The translations under genes and the position numbers were made by a program. A stretch of DNA of 6,059 nucleotides from 66-474 sp051962095 (GTDB lineage Bacteria; Pseudomonadota; Gammaproteobacteria; Xanthomonadales; Rhodanobacteraceae). The notes under the pieces were generated by a model. That model worked only from the letters and a program-made list of their open reading frames with translations. It had not been told where the DNA came from and ran no database searches. Shown piece by piece: positions 1-6,059 of this stretch. Where the stretch lies: NCBI GenBank assembly GCA_051962095.1, contig JBQCCP010000111.1, positions 1-6,059 on the forward strand, written 5' to 3'. Position 1 is the first letter of the stretch. The number at the start of each line of letters is the position of its first letter.

Positions 1-1087
1 CCTGCCGGTGTGGGCGTACCAGGGACTCGAAACCTGGTGCATGATCGGCTATCACGCGGTGCCGGTGATCGCGAATTTCTACATGCAGGGCTTCCGCGGC
101 TTCGATGCCGATGCCGCGCTGAAGGCGATGATGGCCAGCGCGACTTATGCACCTTATGGAGATCTGGCCGATTACATGAAGCTCGGCTACGTGCCCAGCG
201 ACAAGGAACCCGAATCCGTTTCCAAGACGCTGGAATACGCGTTCGACGACTGGTCGCTCGCGCGGATGGCCGAAGCGATGGGCCGCAAGGACGTCGCGGC
301 GAAGTTCTTCAAGCGCGCACAGAACTGGCGCAACGTGTTCAACCCGAAGACGGGCTTCGCGCAGCCGCGCCTCGCGAATGGCACATTCGAGGAGCCGTTC
401 AGCCCCGCAAAGGCGGGCGCCGGCAGCGGCTTCACCGAAGGCAATGCGTGGCAATACTCGTGGTACGAGCCGCAGGACATCGCCGGCCTGGTCCACGAGC
501 TCGGTGGCGACGCGGGCCTGGTGAAAAAACTGGACGAGGTGTTCGATGCGAAGATCGATCCCAAGGCCTTCGCCGGACTCGAGGACGTCACCGGCCTGAT
601 CGGCTGGTACGCGCACGGCAACGAACCCAGCCATCACATCGCCTACCTGTACGACTACGCCGGCCAGCCGTGGAAGACGCAGGAACGCCTGGCCGAAATC
701 ATGCACACGCAGTACGCGCCGACGCCGACCGGACTCGCGGGCAACGACGACCTGGGCCAGATGTCGGCGTGGTACATCTTCACCGCGCTCGGTTTCTATC
801 CGGTGGCGCCGGCCAGCAACCAGTACGTGATCGGCCGTCCGTTCGTGCGTCGCGCGGCGATGCACCTGCCGAACGGCAAGACCTTCACTATCACGACCGA
901 CGGACTCGGGAAGGATCATCCCTACGTCGGTTCGGTCGAACTCAACGGCAAGCCGCTCACGCGCGACTACCTGACCTACGCCGAGATCGCTAACGGCGGC
1001 ACGCTGCATTTCACGATGCAGGCGCAGCCGAACAAGACCTGGGCCACACAGGCGGCGGATCAACCCTATTCGATGACCGCGTATTGA
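1..1087 (+). CDS. GH92 family alpha-mannosidase, C-terminal part (5' end outside window)
   Basis: Glycoside hydrolase family 92 enzymes are calcium-dependent exo-alpha-mannosidases, mostly alpha-1,2, that trim mannose from N-glycans or mannans; they are usually exported. The open frame enters from the left edge (codons in phase from base 2) and stops with TGA at 1085-1087, so about 361 residues are visible, roughly the C-terminal half of a 740-790 residue family member. Family signatures appear in order, counting from the codon at base 8: ETWCMIGYHAVPVIA (8-22), SVSKTLEYAFDDW (70-82), TEGNAWQYSW (143-152), YAHGNEPSHHIAYLY (201-215), QPWKTQ (220-225) and GNDDLGQMSAWYIF (245-258). Glu144 in EGNAWQY is the likely general acid and the Asp247/Asp248 pair lies in the general-base region; these roles are inferred from the family, not from alignment. 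The last 100 residues look like the closing beta-sandwich. The frame shows no damage. The GTG at base 8 is not a real start because the same frame and homology continue upstream. Substrate linkage cannot be read from this part. Confidence 0.95.
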   Translation, partial: LPVWAYQGLETWCMIGYHAVPVIANFYMQGFRGFDADAALKAMMASATYAPYGDLADYMKLGYVPSDKEPESVSKTLEYAFDDWSLARMAEAMGRKDVAAKFFKRAQNWRNVFNPKTGFAQPRLANGTFEEPFSPAKAGAGSGFTEGNAWQYSWYEPQDIAGLVHELGGDAGLVKKLDEVFDAKIDPKAFAGLEDVTGLIGWYAHGNEPSHHIAYLYDYAGQPWKTQERLAEIMHTQYAPTPTGLAGNDDLGQMSAWYIFTALGFYPVAPASNQYVIGRPFVRRAAMHLPNGKTFTITTDGLGKDHPYVGSVELNGKPLTRDYLTYAEIANGGTLHFTMQAQPNKTWATQAADQPYSMTAY

Positions 1088-1461
1088 CCGTTTCGCGCCG
1101 GCGCCTCACGCCGCCTGCACCCACGATGCCCGGACGGCAGCGGTCCGGTGCCGGGAAGCTGTGCGAGGCTCGTGCGCAGCGCGTCGATGATTTCGCCTTC
1201 CGGCAGTTGCCGGCGCGCGCCATCGGACATCAGCACGCCATCCTCGACGTTGCCGACGTGGATGACGCCGTCGTGACCTTGGGCAACGGGCCAGTTCTGC
1301 GACGAACCGTCGTATTCGGCGGGTTCGAAGTTGTGGATGAACGGAAGCCCGGCTTCGGTGTTGCCAAGTCGGGCAGGTTGCGCGTCCATCGCGGCTGCCA
1401 CGCCGACCCAAGGCATCAGGGCGACGATCGCGATGCAGGCCGTCGGAATCGACGCGCGCAT
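1066..1461 (-). pseudogene. Remnant of a Reg_prop (beta-propeller) sensor gene, 5' end only
   Basis: The minus-strand frame starts with ATG at 1461 and would give 131 residues. Residues 1-24 form a signal peptide (MRAS, then a hydrophobic core, ending VAAA). Residues 38-85 resemble the start of the periplasmic seven-bladed propeller of Reg_prop sensors: GLPFIHNFEPAEY, SSQNWPVAQ, GVIHVGN, DGVLMSDGAR. Such sensors are normally around 1,000 residues, with propeller repeats followed by a Y_Y_Y domain, a membrane helix and a histidine kinase, diguanylate cyclase or DNA-binding output. Here recognisable similarity fades after about residue 90 (base ~1192). The remaining ~40 residues are Arg/Pro/Gly-rich and run 22 bases antisense into the GH92 3' end, so nearly the whole gene is missing. 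I see no propeller-like continuation in the other minus frames down to 1088. No good ribosome binding site precedes 1461. It may have been the regulator of this locus. A small secreted protein is possible but less likely. Confidence 0.55.
1130..1148. other. Small GC-rich stem-loop 3' of the GH92 gene
   Basis: CCGGAC (1130-1135) pairs with GTCCGG (1143-1148) around a 7-base loop, about 42 bases past the mannosidase stop. A 10-base palindrome, GCGCCGGCGC, lies at 1095-1104. Neither is followed by a T-run on the plus strand, so this is not a standard intrinsic terminator. It may only protect the transcript end or be chance in GC-rich DNA. It also lies inside the antisense tail of the sensor remnant. 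Confidence 0.25.
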
Positions 1462-1744
1462 CCATGCTGGCGACCGGGCCGGACCGGGTTCTGGTGCTTC
1501 CTCACTTCGATCTCGCTTCGCGCTGCGGGTGGATCACGGGCTGGCCGTTGCAACAGGTTCGAATGAGGCTTTCCGGTGGTGAAGATCGGCCACGCCAGGA
1601 TCGACTTGAGTCGCGGATATGCAGCAATACCACGTTTGACAGTTGTGACCGAAAGTGCGGTGCCGCGGCGGGTATCCGGTTCAGCTTGAGGGGCGCGCGC
1701 GGCCGCGCTAACGTTGCAACTTCCATGCCCGTCGGGGAACAACG
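1462..1744. other. Non-coding leader between sensor remnant and S9 peptidase
   Basis: These 283 bases carry no convincing gene on either strand; the open frames crossing them have Arg/Pro/Gly-rich translations without recognisable motifs. The stretch is the 5' region for both the peptidase (rightward) and the former sensor gene (leftward). A perfect -35-like TTGACA occurs at 1636-1641 on the plus strand, but no acceptable -10 lies 16-18 bases downstream, so I do not call a promoter. The 8-base palindrome GTTGCAAC occurs twice, at 1547-1554 and 1713-1720; this may be chance. Confidence 0.5.
1734..1739 (+). promoter_or_regulatory. Ribosome binding site of the S9 peptidase
   Basis: The purine run GGGGAA ends 5 bases before the ATG at 1745. 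It is a moderate Shine-Dalgarno match. It supports this start, which also places a complete signal peptide at the N terminus. Confidence 0.5.
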
Positions 1745-3793
1745 ATGAACCTTCGCCTTGTCGCTTGCGCGCTCGTCCTGGCCGCCGCATCGGGAGCCGC
1801 CATGGCGGCGCAACATCCCTTCAACGCGCACGACCTCGCGATGATGGACCGCGTGTCCGATCCGCACCTCGCGCCGAACGGCAACGAGGTCGCGTTCACG
1901 GTGCGCAGCACCGACTGGGACGCCAACAAGGGCGTGACCAGCGTGTGGTCGCTTGACCTGCGTCAAAAAGGTGCGCAGCCGCGCCGTATCACCGACCTGA
2001 AGCTGGGCGCCAACAGTCCGGCGTTCTCGTCGGACGGCAAGACGCTGTACTTCCTCGCGACCGAAAAGGATTCCACCCAGCTCTGGTCGGCGCCCGTTGC
2101 GGGCGGCGCGCCGGTGCAGGTGACGCACCTGCCGCTGGATGTCGACAACTTCAAGCTGTCGCCGGATGGCAAGTCGCTGCTGTTCTCCGCGCAGATGTTC
2201 GAGGATTGCACCACGCTCGAATGCACGCGCGAGAAGCTGGACGCGCAGAAGAAGGTCAAGGCCACCGGGCGGTTGTACCACCGCCTGTTCGTGCGGCATT
2301 GGGACGAATGGTCCGATCACCGCCGCGGACAGTTGTTCGTGATGCCGCTGGATGGATCGTCCAAACCGGTCCTGCTGACGAAGGGCATCGACGGCGACGT
2401 GCCTTCCAAGCCCGACGGCAGCAACGCCGAATACGCGTGGTCACCCGACGGCAAGACCGTTTATTTCGACGTGCGCATCGCGGGCAAGACCGAACCGTGG
2501 TCCACCAATTTCGACGTGTATTCGGTGCCGGCCGACGCTTCGGCCGCGCCGAAAAACCTGACCGCTTCGAACAAGGCCTGGGATGCTTTCCCGTTGCCTT
2601 CGCGCGATGGCAACACGCTGTACTACCTTGCGATGAAGGTGCCGGGCTTCGAAGCCGACCGCTTCGGCATCATGGCGCTGGATCTCGCGACCGGCACCAC
2701 GCGCGAAATCGATCCGCACTGGGATCGCTCGGCCGGGCCGCTGGCGCTGTCCGCCGATGGGAAGACGCTCTACACCACGGTTCCGGACGACGGCAATGTC
2801 GCGTTGTATGCGGTAGACGTGGCTTCCGGCACGCCGACGAAACTGTTGAGTGACGGCAGCGTGCTGGGCTTCGACGCGGCCGGCGACAGGATCGTCGCCG
2901 CGCGCCAGGATTTCACGCACCCGACCGACCTGTACACGCTCGGCACGCAAGGCCGGCACCTCGCACAGGTCACGCACTTCAACGCCGCGCGCCTCGCCGA
3001 CATCGAGTTTTCCAAGGCGACGTGGTTCACCTTCAAGGGCTGGAATGGCGACCCCGTGCACGGCTACGTGATGCCGCCGGTAGGCGCGAAACCCGGACAG
3101 AAATATCCGGTCGCGTTCCTCATCCATGGCGGTCCGCAGGGCGCGTGGCCCGACGAGTTCCACTACCGCTGGAATCCGCAGGTGTACGTCGGCGCCGGGT
3201 TCGGCGTGGTCGCGATCAATTTCCACGGTTCGGTGGGTTACGGCCAGGCGTTCACCGACGCGATCTCGCAGCATTGGGGCGATCGCCCGCTGGAAGACCT
3301 GCAGAAGGGCTGGGCCGCGGCGCTCAAACAGTTCCCGTATCTCGACGGCAATCACGCCTGCGCGCTGGGAGCGAGCTACGGCGGCTACATGATCTACTGG
3401 ATGGCGGGTGTCTGGAACCAGCCATGGAAGTGCCTGGTCGACCACGACGGCGTGTTCGACACCCGCATGATGTATTACGCCACCGACGAGCTGTGGTTCG
3501 AGGAACACGAAAACGGCGGCACGCAATTCGAGCACCCGGAGAACTACGAGAAGTTCAACCCGCTGAACCACGTCAACGACTGGCGCGTGCCGATGCTGGT
3601 CATTCACGACAGCCGCGATTACCGCATCCCGGATTCGCAGGGCCTCGGCGCGTTCACAGCGTTGCAGCGGCGCGGCATCCCCAGCGAGTTCCTGAACTTC
3701 CCCGACGAGAACCACCTCGTGCTGAAACCGCAGAACAGCGTGATGTGGCACGAGACGGTGATCGACTGGTTGAAGCGCTGGACGAAACAGTGA
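1745..3793 (+). CDS. Exported S9 family peptidase, dipeptidyl-peptidase 5-like
   Basis: This 682-residue serine peptidase of the prolyl oligopeptidase family is predicted to act in the periplasm, removing dipeptides or acylated residues from short peptides. Residues 1-21 form a signal peptide (MNLR, hydrophobic core, then AAMA with cleavage near 21/22). Residues ~30-420 are a beta-propeller with repeated blade motifs such as SSDGKTLYF (95-103), LSPDGKSLLF (138-147) and WSPDGKTVYF (232-241). Residues ~425-682 are the alpha/beta-hydrolase domain. HGGPQG (461-466) supplies the oxyanion region, the nucleophile is Ser544 in GASYGGY, Asp625 lies in HDSRDYRIP and His657 in DENHLVL; the catalytic triad is complete. 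The length and layout match bacterial DPP5 (about 680-700 residues), an enzyme characterised in Porphyromonas and Pseudoxanthomonas. C155 and C160 could form a disulfide. DPP5 specificity is an inference; acylaminoacyl peptidase is the main alternative. The gene stands alone, 283 bases after the sensor remnant, and ends 2 bases before a REP doublet that may stabilise its mRNA. Confidence 0.93.
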   Translation: MNLRLVACALVLAAASGAAMAAQHPFNAHDLAMMDRVSDPHLAPNGNEVAFTVRSTDWDANKGVTSVWSLDLRQKGAQPRRITDLKLGANSPAFSSDGKTLYFLATEKDSTQLWSAPVAGGAPVQVTHLPLDVDNFKLSPDGKSLLFSAQMFEDCTTLECTREKLDAQKKVKATGRLYHRLFVRHWDEWSDHRRGQLFVMPLDGSSKPVLLTKGIDGDVPSKPDGSNAEYAWSPDGKTVYFDVRIAGKTEPWSTNFDVYSVPADASAAPKNLTASNKAWDAFPLPSRDGNTLYYLAMKVPGFEADRFGIMALDLATGTTREIDPHWDRSAGPLALSADGKTLYTTVPDDGNVALYAVDVASGTPTKLLSDGSVLGFDAAGDRIVAARQDFTHPTDLYTLGTQGRHLAQVTHFNAARLADIEFSKATWFTFKGWNGDPVHGYVMPPVGAKPGQKYPVAFLIHGGPQGAWPDEFHYRWNPQVYVGAGFGVVAINFHGSVGYGQAFTDAISQHWGDRPLEDLQKGWAAALKQFPYLDGNHACALGASYGGYMIYWMAGVWNQPWKCLVDHDGVFDTRMMYYATDELWFEEHENGGTQFEHPENYEKFNPLNHVNDWRVPMLVIHDSRDYRIPDSQGLGAFTALQRRGIPSEFLNFPDENHLVLKPQNSVMWHETVIDWLKRWTKQ

Positions 3794-3795
3794 AA

Positions 3796-3899
3796 AGCAG
3801 ATTCCGGGTTCCGCGCTTCGCGCGGCCCCGGAATGACGCAGTAGTACATCACCTATATCGTCATTCCGGACGCCGCGTAGCGGCGATCCGGAATCTGCT
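3796..3899. repeat. REPIN-like doublet: two REP-type hairpins in inverted orientation
   Basis: Two palindromic units face each other. The left unit (3796-3838) has foot ATTCCGG (3801-3807) pairing with CCGGAAT (3828-3834), and an inner stem CCGCGC (3811-3816) pairing with GCGCGG (3820-3825). The right unit (3859-3899) has ATTCCGG (3863-3869) with CCGGAAT (3888-3894), and inner stem CGCCGC (3871-3876) with GCGGCG (3880-3885). The units are also inverted copies of each other: AGCAGATTCCGG (3796-3807) matches CCGGAATCTGCT (3888-3899) in 12 of 12 bases, and CCGGAATGACG (3828-3838) matches CGTCATTCCGG (3859-3869) in 11 of 11. A 20-base AT-richer linker (3839-3858) separates them. This is the layout of REPIN/BIME elements, which are dispersed in multiple copies in many gammaproteobacteria; copy number cannot be judged here. 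It begins 2 bases after the peptidase stop and may act as an mRNA 3' stabiliser or attenuate transcription into the next gene. Confidence 0.85.
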
Positions 3900-3926
3900 C
3901 TTCCACTCCGCGACCAGTGGATTGGT

Positions 3927-4219
3927 GTGAAGCACCCGGCGGTCTACATCCTGACCAACACGCCCGGCGGCGTGCTCTACATCGGCGTCATGTCCGACCT
4001 CGTCAAGCGCATTTGGCAGCACCGCAGCGATGCTGTCGAAGGGCTAGCCAACGCTACCGGCTACACGACTTGGTGCATTTCGAACAGTTCGAATCGATGG
4101 TTGAGGCAATCGAGCGCGAAAAGGAACTCAAGAAATGGCGGCGCGAGTGGAAAGTCGCCCTGATAGAAAAGGCCAATGCAGGCTGGCGCGATCTTTGGCC
4201 TGATCTGGTGGGGTATTGA
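3927..4219 (+). pseudogene. GIY-YIG endonuclease domain protein, frameshifted
   Basis: This is a small single-domain GIY-YIG nuclease of the UPF0213/YhbQ-like type, a family with poorly known cellular role. The first frame, from GTG at 3927, gives MKHPAVYILTN, GGVLYIGVMSDLVKRIWQHR and VEGLA; these cover the VYI/YIG strands and the Arg helix of the active site. The second half of the domain lies in another frame: RYRLHDLVHFEQFE, AIEREKELKKWRREW, LIEKANAGWRDLWPDL, ending at TGA 4217-4219. Family members read EGFT(x)RYG...LVxFE without a break. Only 8 bases (4044-4051) lie between the GGG and CGC codons where 9 are expected, which implies a one-base loss; restoring a C near 4048 would read GLAQRY and give about 97 residues, the normal size. 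As written, frame one stops at 4163 after 78 residues and loses the catalytic Glu helix. GTG 3927 is the best start because homology begins exactly there. A sequencing error is the alternative to a true pseudogene. Confidence 0.85.
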
Positions 4220-4293
4220 TTCGCCATCCGCGGCCGCGATGACGTGGTTTGCTTCTACCGCTGTCGCACGGCGTCAACGCGCGTGCGCGTGCC

Positions 4294-5136
4294 TCAATGC
4301 GCGCTCGTCAACGGAATCAGGCGCCACGCCCACGAATGGTGCTTGGGCCAGCGGTTGGGATTGCGCAGGTACGGGTGATCCGGGTAGTTGAGCTTCAGCA
4401 CGTCGGTGGTCTGGTCGGCCAGCTTCTGCTGTCCCAACAGGTGGTAGCTCTTGGCCATCACCGCCAGCGCGTCGGCGATCTGCGGCGACTGCTGGTAATG
4501 CGCGACGATGTATTTCGCGCGGTCGGCCGCGGCGATGTAGGCCTTCCGCTGCAGGTAGAACTCGGCCACGTTCAGTTCCGACTGCGCCAACTGGTTGCGC
4601 AGGTAGATCATCCGCTGGCGCGCATCGACCGCGTAGCGCGTATCCGGGAAGCGCGCGATCAGCGTGTTGAAATCGTCGAACGACTGCAGCGCATAGCCCT
4701 GGTCGAAACGCGAGGGGCTGATCCCGGCCATGCGCTGCAGCGCGGTTTCGGTGCGGTCGAAGTTGATCAGGCCGCGCAGGTAGTACGCGTACGCAATATG
4801 CTTCTGGGTCGGGTAGGTCTTGATGAATTCATTGATCGTGGAGTAGGCCTCGTCCTGTTTGCCATCCTTGTACTGCGCGTAGGCCAGTTCGATCTGCGAC
4901 TGTTCGTTGTAGGCGCCATACGGGAAGCGCGCGATCAGCTTCTGGTACACGGTTTGCGCCTGGCTCCAGTTGCCGTCTTCGGACAGCGTGTGCCCGCGCT
5001 GGTACAACTGTTCCACCGTCATGGTGTTCAGGGTGTCGCGCTTGCCGTGGTGGAACAGCGAGCAGGCGCCCACCGCGAACAGCAGCGGCAGGAACAGGGC
5101 GAATTTCAACAGCGGTGCGGAGCGTCGGAATGGCAT
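4294..5136 (-). CDS. bamD: Outer membrane protein assembly factor BamD (lipoprotein)
   Basis: BamD is the essential lipoprotein of the BAM complex. It binds BamA from the periplasmic side and helps fold beta-barrel proteins into the outer membrane. The start at 5136 gives 280 residues (E. coli about 245). Residues 1-24 are a lipoprotein signal ending AVGAC, with Cys25 as the predicted lipidated residue followed by Ser, consistent with outer-membrane sorting. Tetratricopeptide-like helices follow from ~40 to ~250, with family segments LYQRGHTLSEDGNWSQA (44-60), RFPYGAYNEQSQIELAYAQY (70-89), YAYYLRGLINFDR (116-128), RFPDTRYAVDARQRMIYLRN (162-181) and AYIAAADRAKYIV (199-211). The frame is open upstream to 5307, but those 57 residues are not BamD-like and run into the rluD coding region, so 5136 is preferred although no clear Shine-Dalgarno precedes it. 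The divergent bamD-rluD pairing is the same as in E. coli. The gene converges with the GIY-YIG gene; no obvious terminator is seen in 4220-4293. Confidence 0.96.
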   Translation of the reverse strand: MPFRRSAPLLKFALFLPLLFAVGACSLFHHGKRDTLNTMTVEQLYQRGHTLSEDGNWSQAQTVYQKLIARFPYGAYNEQSQIELAYAQYKDGKQDEAYSTINEFIKTYPTQKHIAYAYYLRGLINFDRTETALQRMAGISPSRFDQGYALQSFDDFNTLIARFPDTRYAVDARQRMIYLRNQLAQSELNVAEFYLQRKAYIAAADRAKYIVAHYQQSPQIADALAVMAKSYHLLGQQKLADQTTDVLKLNYPDHPYLRNPNRWPKHHSWAWRLIPLTSAH

Positions 5137-5217
5137 CGGGCAAGTCTTTGCGAACGCGGCAAGTCGGATTCGGCATGATAGCGGAATCCCTATCGGCCAA
5201 CCGGCGGGGAGGCCGGC
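5137..5217. promoter_or_regulatory. Divergent bamD/rluD intergenic promoter region
   Basis: These 81 bases separate the two divergent starts and should hold both promoters. On the minus strand TATCAT (complement of 5175-5180) matches the -10 consensus in 5 of 6 bases and would give bamD a leader of about 30 bases, but no good -35 is found at normal spacing. On the plus strand the overlapping CATGAT (5174-5179) is a weaker -10 for rluD, with TTGCGA (5148-5153) too far away at 20 bases. The placement of individual boxes is tentative. Confidence 0.35.
5206..5212 (+). promoter_or_regulatory. Strong ribosome binding site of rluD
   Basis: GGGGAGG lies 5 bases before the ATG at 5218, a near-ideal Shine-Dalgarno sequence and spacing. 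It fixes the rluD start. Confidence 0.8.
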
Positions 5218-6059
5218 ATGGCTGAACGGGAATCCCGCGCGGAAGTACCACCCGAGCTGGCCGGGCAACGGTTCGACCAGATCCTGCCCGCGTTGTTCCC
5301 CGGGCACTCGCGTTCACATCTTGCCGCTGAGGTCAAGGCCGGGCGCATCCGGCTGGGCGGTCGCGAAGCGGCGCCGCGCACGCTGGTCCGCGGTGGCGAG
5401 AGCGTCGACTGGCAACATTCCGGCGAACCGGTGCTGGGCGACCAGCCCGAGGCCATCGATCTCCGCATCGTGTTCGAGGACGCCGACCTGCTGGTGATCG
5501 ACAAGCCGGCCGGGCTGGTGGTGCATCCCGGCGCGGGCAACGCGGGCGGCACGCTCTTGAACGCGCTGTTGCATCACGATCCGGATCTCGCCCAGATCCC
5601 GCGTGCAGGCATCGTGCACCGGCTGGACAAGGACACCTCGGGCCTGCTGGTGGTGGCGCGCTCGCTGCCGGCGCATACCGAATTGGTCCGCATGCTGGCC
5701 GCTCGCGACATCCATCGCCGCTACGCCGCAGTCGTGAACGGCGTGCCGGTGGCGGGCGGCACGGTGGATGCACCGCTGGATCGCCATCCCTCCGACCGGT
5801 TGCGCCGCGCGGTGCGCGAAGGTGGTCGTCCGGCCGTGACGCATTACCGCGTTCGCGAGAAGTTCCGCGCGCACGCGTTGCTGCAGTGCGAACTGGAAAC
5901 CGGCCGCACCCACCAGATCCGCGTGCACATGGCGCACGCCGGCTGGCCTCTGGTCGGCGATCCGTTGTACGGGCGCGGCCTGAAACTGCCGCGCGGCGCG
6001 ACGCCGCGTCTTGCCGACACGCTGCGCGGTTTCAAACACCAGGCCCTGCACGCCGAACA
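5218..6059 (+). CDS. rluD: 23S rRNA pseudouridine synthase RluD (3' end outside window)
   Basis: RluD converts uridines 1911, 1915 and 1917 (E. coli numbering) in helix 69 of 23S rRNA to pseudouridine, which supports 50S assembly and translation termination. The visible 280 residues start at ATG 5218 and the frame is still open at the right edge; E. coli RluD has 326 residues, so roughly 40-50 are missing. Residues ~12-75 form an S4 RNA-binding domain (ELAGQRFDQILPALFPGHSR). The catalytic domain follows: IVFEDADLLVIDKPAGLVVHPGAGN (84-108), GIVHRLDKDTSGLLVVA (131-147) with catalytic Asp137, GRPAVTHYRV (203-212), and LETGRTHQIRVHMAH (226-240) followed by LVGDPLYG (245-252). The residues expected of the RluA/RluC/RluD family are all present. 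The choice of RluD over RluC rests on the VVHPGAGN and PRAGIVHRLDKDTSGL segments and on the bamD neighbour. In many proteobacteria the next gene is the laccase-domain protein PgeF/YfiH, which would lie beyond the window. Confidence 0.95.
   Translation, partial: MAERESRAEVPPELAGQRFDQILPALFPGHSRSHLAAEVKAGRIRLGGREAAPRTLVRGGESVDWQHSGEPVLGDQPEAIDLRIVFEDADLLVIDKPAGLVVHPGAGNAGGTLLNALLHHDPDLAQIPRAGIVHRLDKDTSGLLVVARSLPAHTELVRMLAARDIHRRYAAVVNGVPVAGGTVDAPLDRHPSDRLRRAVREGGRPAVTHYRVREKFRAHALLQCELETGRTHQIRVHMAHAGWPLVGDPLYGRGLKLPRGATPRLADTLRGFKHQALHAE

Noticed and set aside
10..993. Second plus-strand frame of 327 codons overlapping the GH92 gene
   Set aside because: It is Arg-rich with no motif, whereas the frame in phase with base 8 reads continuous GH92 signatures.
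1636..1664. Sigma-70 promoter for the S9 peptidase based on TTGACA at 1636-1641
   Set aside because: No -10-like hexamer is present 16-18 bases downstream; the positions read GC-rich sequence.
1547..1720. Two copies of the palindrome GTTGCAAC (1547-1554 and 1713-1720) as an operator pair
   Set aside because: Eight bases repeated twice, 166 bases apart, with no further flank similarity beyond one C on the left, is too little to claim a regulator site.
2441..3751. Very long open frame (436 codons) on the minus strand, antisense to the S9 peptidase
   Set aside because: Its translation is Arg/Val/Ala-rich with no recognisable domain, and the plus strand here encodes a complete peptidase with catalytic triad. 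It is the usual shadow frame of GC-rich coding DNA.
4220..4293. Intrinsic terminator between the convergent GIY-YIG and bamD genes
   Set aside because: There are GC-rich repeats (CGCGCGTGCGCGTGC) but no clean stem-loop followed by a T-run on either strand.
5137..5307. Upstream extension of bamD giving a 337-residue protein
   Set aside because: The extra 57 residues are not BamD-like, would hide the lipoprotein signal peptide inside the protein, and would overlap the rluD start and its ribosome binding site.
5314..6051. Open frame of 245 codons on the minus strand, antisense to rluD
   Set aside because: The plus strand carries unmistakable RluD motifs throughout; the antisense translation is low-complexity Arg/Ala/Gln-rich and has no family motif.

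Overview
The window is high-GC bacterial chromosomal DNA. The gene content and protein sequences suggest a gammaproteobacterium of the Xanthomonadales (Lysobacterales), perhaps Rhodanobacter- or Dyella-like. Three things point there: bamD and rluD lying back to back, a DPP5-like S9 peptidase of the kind known in Pseudoxanthomonas, and REP-type repeats ending in ATTCCGG. This placement is an inference from sequence character; no search was possible.

Layout, left to right. (1) Bases 1-1087 (+) hold the C-terminal half of a GH92 alpha-mannosidase. (2) Bases 1066-1461 (-) hold an apparent gene remnant: a signal peptide plus the first propeller segment of a Reg_prop-type sensor, cut off after about 90 recognisable residues. 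(3) Bases 1462-1744 are a non-coding leader. (4) Bases 1745-3793 (+) encode a complete exported S9 prolyl-oligopeptidase-family peptidase. (5) Bases 3796-3899 form a REPIN-like doublet of two hairpins in inverted orientation. (6) Bases 3927-4219 (+) hold a small GIY-YIG endonuclease gene broken by an apparent one-base deletion near 4044-4052. (7) Bases 4294-5136 (-) encode BamD, convergent with the GIY-YIG gene. (8) An 81-base divergent intergenic region follows. (9) Bases 5218-6059 (+) encode RluD, which runs off the window end.

The left half looks like an accessory catabolic region. A mannosidase that trims mannose from glycans and an exported peptidase that releases dipeptides could both work on glycoprotein, and the sensor whose remnant lies between them could once have controlled the locus. 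The right half is conserved housekeeping: outer-membrane protein assembly (BamD) and 23S rRNA pseudouridylation (RluD). The repeat doublet and broken nuclease gene mark the junction between the halves.

I found no clear new multi-gene system. The most notable points are the REPIN-like doublet next to a frameshifted GIY-YIG gene and the truncated sensor. No tRNA, rRNA, CRISPR array or insertion sequence was seen.
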